This document shows, piece by piece, positions 59,072 to 64,000 of a stretch of 64,000 bases of DNA. Below the pieces are notes generated by a model. The model was not told the DNA's origin. It was given only the letters and a program-made list of their open reading frames with translations, and did not search any database. Origin of the DNA: Plantago major. Lineage: Eukaryota; Streptophyta; Magnoliopsida; Lamiales; Plantaginaceae. Made by a program: the position numbers and the translations under genes. The DNA is taken from positions 27,780,765 to 27,844,764 of the forward strand of contig CM048840.1 of assembly GCA_026545765.1 (NCBI GenBank). Reading direction: 5' to 3'. Each line of letters opens with the position of its first letter. Position 1 is the stretch's first letter.

Positions 59072-59490
59072 TGTTATAACGGAAGCAAGAAAGATCATAA
59101 ATAACGTGAATAAAGAACACAGAGATTTAACGTGGTTCACTAACAATGAGTTAGCTACGTCCACGGGCAGAGAAGAGAACAATTTTATTGATCTTGAGAA
59201 GTACTGATTATAGAATGATATCACTAAATGATCACTGAATAATAGAATGATCACAAATTAATCTGATTATAGAATAATCAGATTACATAATGCAGAATGA
59301 TCATCTAAGAATGCAGAATGATTTAACTAGGCTAAGAGGAAGTATATATAATTACTTCTTTAGACAGATACCGAACAGAATAAGGAAATAGAACCCAATC
59401 CTGACAAATCTAGTATACAAATAACCTAGTGGACAAATAAGCCCAAACTTGATAAACCTAGGAAATATGCATAATCCTGATATATAATCA
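59072..59490 (-). repeat. 5' LTR of the copia element
   Basis: Starts TGTTATAACGG, next to the primer-binding site. It follows the left LTR closely to about 59480, then diverges (CCTGATATATAATCA), which suggests a deletion near the outer end. Confidence 0.8.
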
Positions 59491-60189
59491 CTAGATGCCA
59501 CCATTTGCACCGAAAATAAGAGCACTCAATTGTGGGTCCCCACACAAAGTACAAATATATATAATATTTGAATTTACTATAGATAACATCTCATTTAATG
59601 CAATGAAATGGGTATTTATCTTCGAACCTTTGTAACTCCATAATCTTCTAGCATAATTGAACTCGATATATAATCGATTTGACAAAATAAGCTGGAACTT
59701 AATTGGTTCCCAAATCCTAATTAATTAAGCACTATTTTAGGCTCTCCCACTGAAACAAAGTCTAAGTCACCACTCCAACTCACATTGAGGCCAAGGCAAA
59801 ATACACAATTTTTATTTTTGTTATCGATTTTGTTTTATTGTGTCTCAAAATTTGACTTGTGGTGGACGTCACTTTCTCTTGCCTTTACTCGGAAAATATC
59901 TTTAGTTTCTTGTCCAAATAGTAACATTTATTTTGATGAGTACTAAAGTTTCTCGCAATTATATGGATGAAAACAAAATACTCTGATGTGGATTCATGGA
60001 GTAATATGCTGATGCTTGTATTGTCGAGAGGTGGATTGGAATTGATGGAGGGAAGTGAAACTACGTGGTTGGATAATTTTACTATCAACTCTTACCAAAA
60101 CAAAATGAAAGGATTGGACGTAAAAAGTAAACCTACTTTTTTGTATCTATAATACTGCGCCTTCCAAATTTCATTGTTTTAGTTTTCAT
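59491..60189. other. Spacer, no gene seen
   Basis: AT-rich with short ORFs (59491-59685, 59967-60152) that carry no known motif. Confidence 0.4.
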
Positions 60190-63100
60190 ATCTAGTCTAA
60201 ATATATAATAAAATTGGTGAACTATGTGAGTAAAGAGACATGCCACATATGCTATGATATGGCATGTCTCTTTGAATTTCATGAAATTTTATTCACGAAA
60301 TTAAATAAAAAAAAAATAGTAATTCATAGATGTAGTATTTATATTTGGTATGTTAACTGCATATATAATTTTTATTAAATCATATATAACTGTATCTGTA
60401 AAACTCAGAAAAATATGTTGAACATATATTTGAATTCAGCGCGATAACATGAATCCATAGACACCAGTCTAGAATATCATTATTAATTAAATAAATTATT
60501 TATTCTTTAAAATAAAATAGAAAAAATAAAATACTAATTTAGAGGTGTACAATTTATTTTTAGTATGTCAAGTACATATATAGTTTTTATTAAATCACAT
60601 ATATATTTATCTGTAAAACTCGGAAAAATATTTTGAACATATATTTGGATTAAGCGAGACAAGACGAATCCATAGACACTAGTCTCGAATATCATTATTA
60701 ATTAAATAAATTATTTATTCATTAAAATAAATAGCAAAAATAAAATACTAATTTAGAGGTGTACAATTTATTTTTAGTATGTCAACTGCATATATAATTT
60801 TTATTAAATCACATATAAATTTATCTGTAAAACTCGAAAAAATATTTTGAACATATATTTGGATTCAGCGAGACAAGGCGAATCCATAGACACCAGTCTT
60901 GAATATCATTATTAATTAAATAAATTATTTATTCTTTAAAATAAAATAGCAAAAATAAATACTAATTTAGATGTGTACAATTTATTTTTAGTATGTCAAC
61001 TGCATATATAACTTTTATTAAATCACGTATAACTTTATGTGTAAAACTCGGATATATATTTTGAACATATATTTGGATTCACCGCAATAAGACGAATCCA
61101 TATACACCACTTTTAAATATCATTATTAATTAAATAAATTATTTATTCATTAAAATAAAATAGAAAAAAAATCTATCTATCTATATATCCATCCATCCAT
61201 GCATCCATATATTATGTAAAGCACAATGGTCTAAACCTCACCAGATTCATTCAGTCCTACATGAAATTTTATGGAATTAGTTACATTTTAATTAGTATAT
61301 ATTTCAATGTTATTTTTGGTATGTTGACTGCATATATAATTTTTATTAAATCTCATATAATTTTATCTAAAAAAAATCCGAAAAATATATGGAACATATA
61401 TTTGAATTCTTCATGACAAGACGAATCCATATACACCAATCTTGAATACTATTATTAATTAAATAAATTATTTTATCTATTAAAATAAAATATAAATTTA
61501 TTAAATAAGATAAAATGAAATACTAAATTTTTAAAATTAGATCATTTATTAAATTAATTCAATCCTATGTGGAATTAGTTTCATTTTCAACCGGTATATA
61601 TATATTTCACAGTTTATTTTTAGTATGTTGGCTGCATATATAATTTTTATTAAATCTCATATAACTTTATCTACAAAAATCTGAAAAATATATTGAACAT
61701 ATATTTGAATTCTCCGTGACAAGTCGAATCCATAGACACCAATCTTGATTACTATTATTCATTGAATAAATTATATTATTTATTAAAATAAAATATAAAT
61801 TTATTAAATAAGATAAAATGAAATAATTAAATTTAAAAAATAGAGCATTTATTAAATTAATTCAATCATGCATGGAATTTTGTGGAATTAGTTGCATTTT
61901 TAACCAGTATATATTTCACTATTTATTTTTTGTATGTTGGCTGCATATATAGTTTTTATTAAGTCTCATATAAATTTATCTACAAAACTCCGAAAAATTA
62001 GAGCATTTATTAAATTAATAAATAGTTTTTATTTTTTGTATGTTGGCTGCATATATAGTTTTTATTTCATACGAAGGCCCTGTTTAGCAAAAGTAGCTGA
62101 AAAGCAAGCTGGTAGCTGATTAACTAGCTGGTAGCTGAATAGGTAGCTGAAAATCTAGCAGAATAGGTAGCTGATTAACTAGCTGAAAAGCTAGCTGATT
62201 TTAATGTAGGTGTTTAGAAAATTAGCTGATAAGCTAGCTGGTATTTTATAAAATGACATAAAAGGGCATTACTCTTATTTTTCTAAATAATAGTACATCA
62301 CATTTTTGTCTAATTATTTTAATGTATATTCAATGTAATTTTCACCGCCACTTTAATAACATCATTGAAAATTATCAGAAGTTGAAAATAAATATTCGTT
62401 GAGCATTCTAACTTAATACGAAAAAAAAAATTAGTAACTTATGCAAGTTGCAAACAAGTACACAAAATGTATAACAAAGGTTTCAACAAATATAAAATAT
62501 AAGTCGTCTATTGAGGAAAGTAACTAACGATTGGTTTTACTTTATTTAATTTAGGTTAGGGATATTTTTGGAATAAAAAGATAACAAGTAGCTTTTTTTA
62601 AAGCTAACCTGGGTAGCTTCTTCAACCAGCTAGCTGATCAGCTAGTTGATTTAAAAAGTTGCGCGTTCACGTAACAAGCTTTTTACTAGTCAATGGTAAA
62701 AAAAAGCTAATAGAGCTGAAAAGCTAGTGGTAAACATGGCATAATATTAGAGCATTTATTAAATTAATTCAATCCTATGTGGAATTAGTTTCATTTTCAA
62801 CCGGTATATATATATTTCACAGTTTATTTTTAGTATGTTGGCTGCATATATAATATTTATTAAATCTCATATAACTTTATCTACAAAAATCTGAAAAATA
62901 TATTGAACATATATTTGAATTCTCCGTGACAAGACGAATCCATAGACACCAATCTTGATTATTATTATTCATTAAATAAATTATAGTATTATTTATTAAA
63001 ATAAAATATAAATTTATTAAATAAGATAAAATGAAATAATTAAATTTAAAAAATAGAGCATTTATTAAATTAATTCAATCATACATGGAATTTTGTGGAA

Positions 63101-64000
63101 TTAGTTGCATTTTTAACCAGTATATATTTCAATGTTTATTTTTTGTATGTTGGCTGCATATATAGTTTTTATTAAGTCTCATATAAATTTATCTACAAAA
63201 CTCCGAAAAATATTTATGTTTATATTAATAGATATTTATATTTTCAATTAATATATAATAGATATTTATATTTTCAATTATACATTTTGATTCTACGGTT
63301 AAGCAGATTCCGAATAGGAGGAGAAAATTTTGTTGTATAAAGTTTTGCCATATTAAACGTGCTTTTGTGTCATTGTGTCATTGGGAAAAAAATTATTGAC
63401 CGTGTTGTATACTTTTGTATTTTATTTTGGTTCGTTTTGAGGTATATAAATTTTTAAAAAACATGTATCTGTTACCTGCAAAACTCCGAAAAATATTTTG
63501 AACATATATTTGGATTCACCGCGACAAGACGAATCCATAGACACCAATCTTATATATTATTATAAATTAAATAAATTATTTATATATTAAAATAAAAAAT
63601 CAATTTGTTAAATGATATTCATTGGTTGTGTAAATTCTAAATTTGGAAAATATGCCATGGAACATTTTATTCTTGACAATGAAATGTACCTTATAACTTT
63701 CACTATTTATATTTTTAGTATGTTCACTACATGTGTAGTTTTTATTAAATCTCATATAACTTTATCTGCAAAACTCCGAAAAATATTTTGAATATATATT
63801 TGGATTCATCACGACGAAACAAATCCGTAGACACCAATTATAAATATAATTATTAATAAATATTTTATTCATTAAAATAATATATAAATTTATTAAATGA
63901 TATATATCGGTTGTGTAAATTTAAATTTTGAAAATAAACTATGAAACATTTTAATATTCAAAATGCAATGCACCTTATAACTTTCACTATTTATTTTTAG
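60190..64000. repeat. AT-rich tandem array, runs off the window
   Basis: Units share TAGTATGT(C/T), GCATATATAATTTTTATTAAAT, CTCATATAACTTTATCT, ATTTTGAACATATATTTGGATT and GACGAATCCATAGACACCA. Unit starts are near 60346, 60563, 60776, 60989, 61318, 61625, 61932, 62832, 63143, 63717 and 63995. The first units are about 213-217 bp; later units are about 307 bp because an extra AT-rich block (TTTATTAAATTAATTCAATC.. ) is added. The element is non-coding. A MITE interrupts it at 62076-62740. Confidence 0.9.
62076..62740. mobile_element. MITE with AGCTGA-rich interior (about 665 bp)
   Basis: Left end GGCCCTGTTTAGCAAAAGTAGC, right end GCTAGTGGTAAACATGGC, giving an imperfect inverted terminus (GCC(C/A)TGTTTA) like plant hAT MITEs. 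The left part is filled with TAGCTGA, AGCTGGTAGCTG and CTAGCTGAA repeats. No clear 8-bp duplication was found. It is inserted in the tandem array. Confidence 0.6.

Larger units (their letters stand above)
54762..59490 (-). mobile_element. Ty1/copia retrotransposon with both LTRs, defective
   Basis: LTRs at 54762-55182 and 59072-59490 share AAGATCATAAA(C/T)AACGTG and most of their length, in the same orientation. On the minus strand the primer-binding site TGGTATCAGAGC (initiator-Met tRNA) follows the right LTR at about 59069-59058, and the polypurine tract AAGGTGGAGATTTG precedes the left one at about 55195-55182. Internal order on the minus strand is gag, protease, integrase, RNase H. Reverse transcriptase is deleted and gag is split by CACTA element E. 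No 5-bp target duplication is seen (GAAGG left, CTAGA right), and the outer end of the right LTR differs from the left one. Confidence 0.9.

Overview
The window is plant nuclear DNA, most likely from a core eudicot. It is AT-rich, has spliced genes with GT-AG introns, and carries CACTA, hAT, Ty1/copia, LINE and SINE sequences of plant type. I cannot name the species. Only two host genes are supported: a GRAS regulator of the HAM4/SCL15 type (35359-36942, +) and a three-exon HD-Zip class I gene of the HB21/HB40/HB53 type (47156-48576, -). Nearly everything else is mobile-element sequence in various states of decay, or unannotated AT-rich spacer.

Left part (1-11232). The right end of a short CACTA derivative (1-211) sits inside a broken Ty1/copia pol gene (212-1821), which is followed by its LTR. 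A hAT-type element (4098-4999) has a perfect 8-bp target duplication. A degenerate 5S-rRNA-like stretch (5454-5570) and a 2.55-kb solo LTR (7880-10427, target duplication TATTC) follow. The solo LTR carries an internal copy of a polypurine tract plus LTR start.

Middle part (11233-31282). This is a nest of three related CACTA (En/Spm) elements. Element A is the host. Element B (13098-20684) is inserted in an intron of A's second gene, and element C (25653-30877) in A's 5' leader. A and B are read from the minus strand and C from the plus strand. Each carries a TNPD-like gene (transposase-associated domain, TNP2, DUF4218, DUF4216; C has lost TNP2 and DUF4218) and a second gene of the Ptta/En/Spm family. 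All three have palindromic GACGGATA/TATCCGTC subterminal arrays, and all three share a minisatellite in the same intron. All are broken by stops, frameshifts or deletions. Flank-like sequence on both sides (10433-11232 and 31283-32200) looks like one older repeat split by A.

Right part (32200-64000). After the GRAS gene come an RNase H fragment, a SINE that is itself interrupted by a second retroposed sequence (43093-43785), and a 5'-truncated LINE (44208-46855, -). After the HD-Zip gene come two hAT-type elements (50160-50319 and 50862-51823) and a non-autonomous CACTA element D (53263-54544). Next is a minus-strand copia element with both LTRs (54762-59490) whose gag is split by a second CACTA element E (57606-58855), an inverted copy of D. 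The window ends in an AT-rich tandem array (about 60190-64000, running off the edge) interrupted by a MITE (62076-62740).

Coordinates of the HD-Zip exons, the GRAS ORF and the element ends with target duplications are read directly. Internal exon limits of the CACTA genes and the LTR-like calls without target duplications are approximate.
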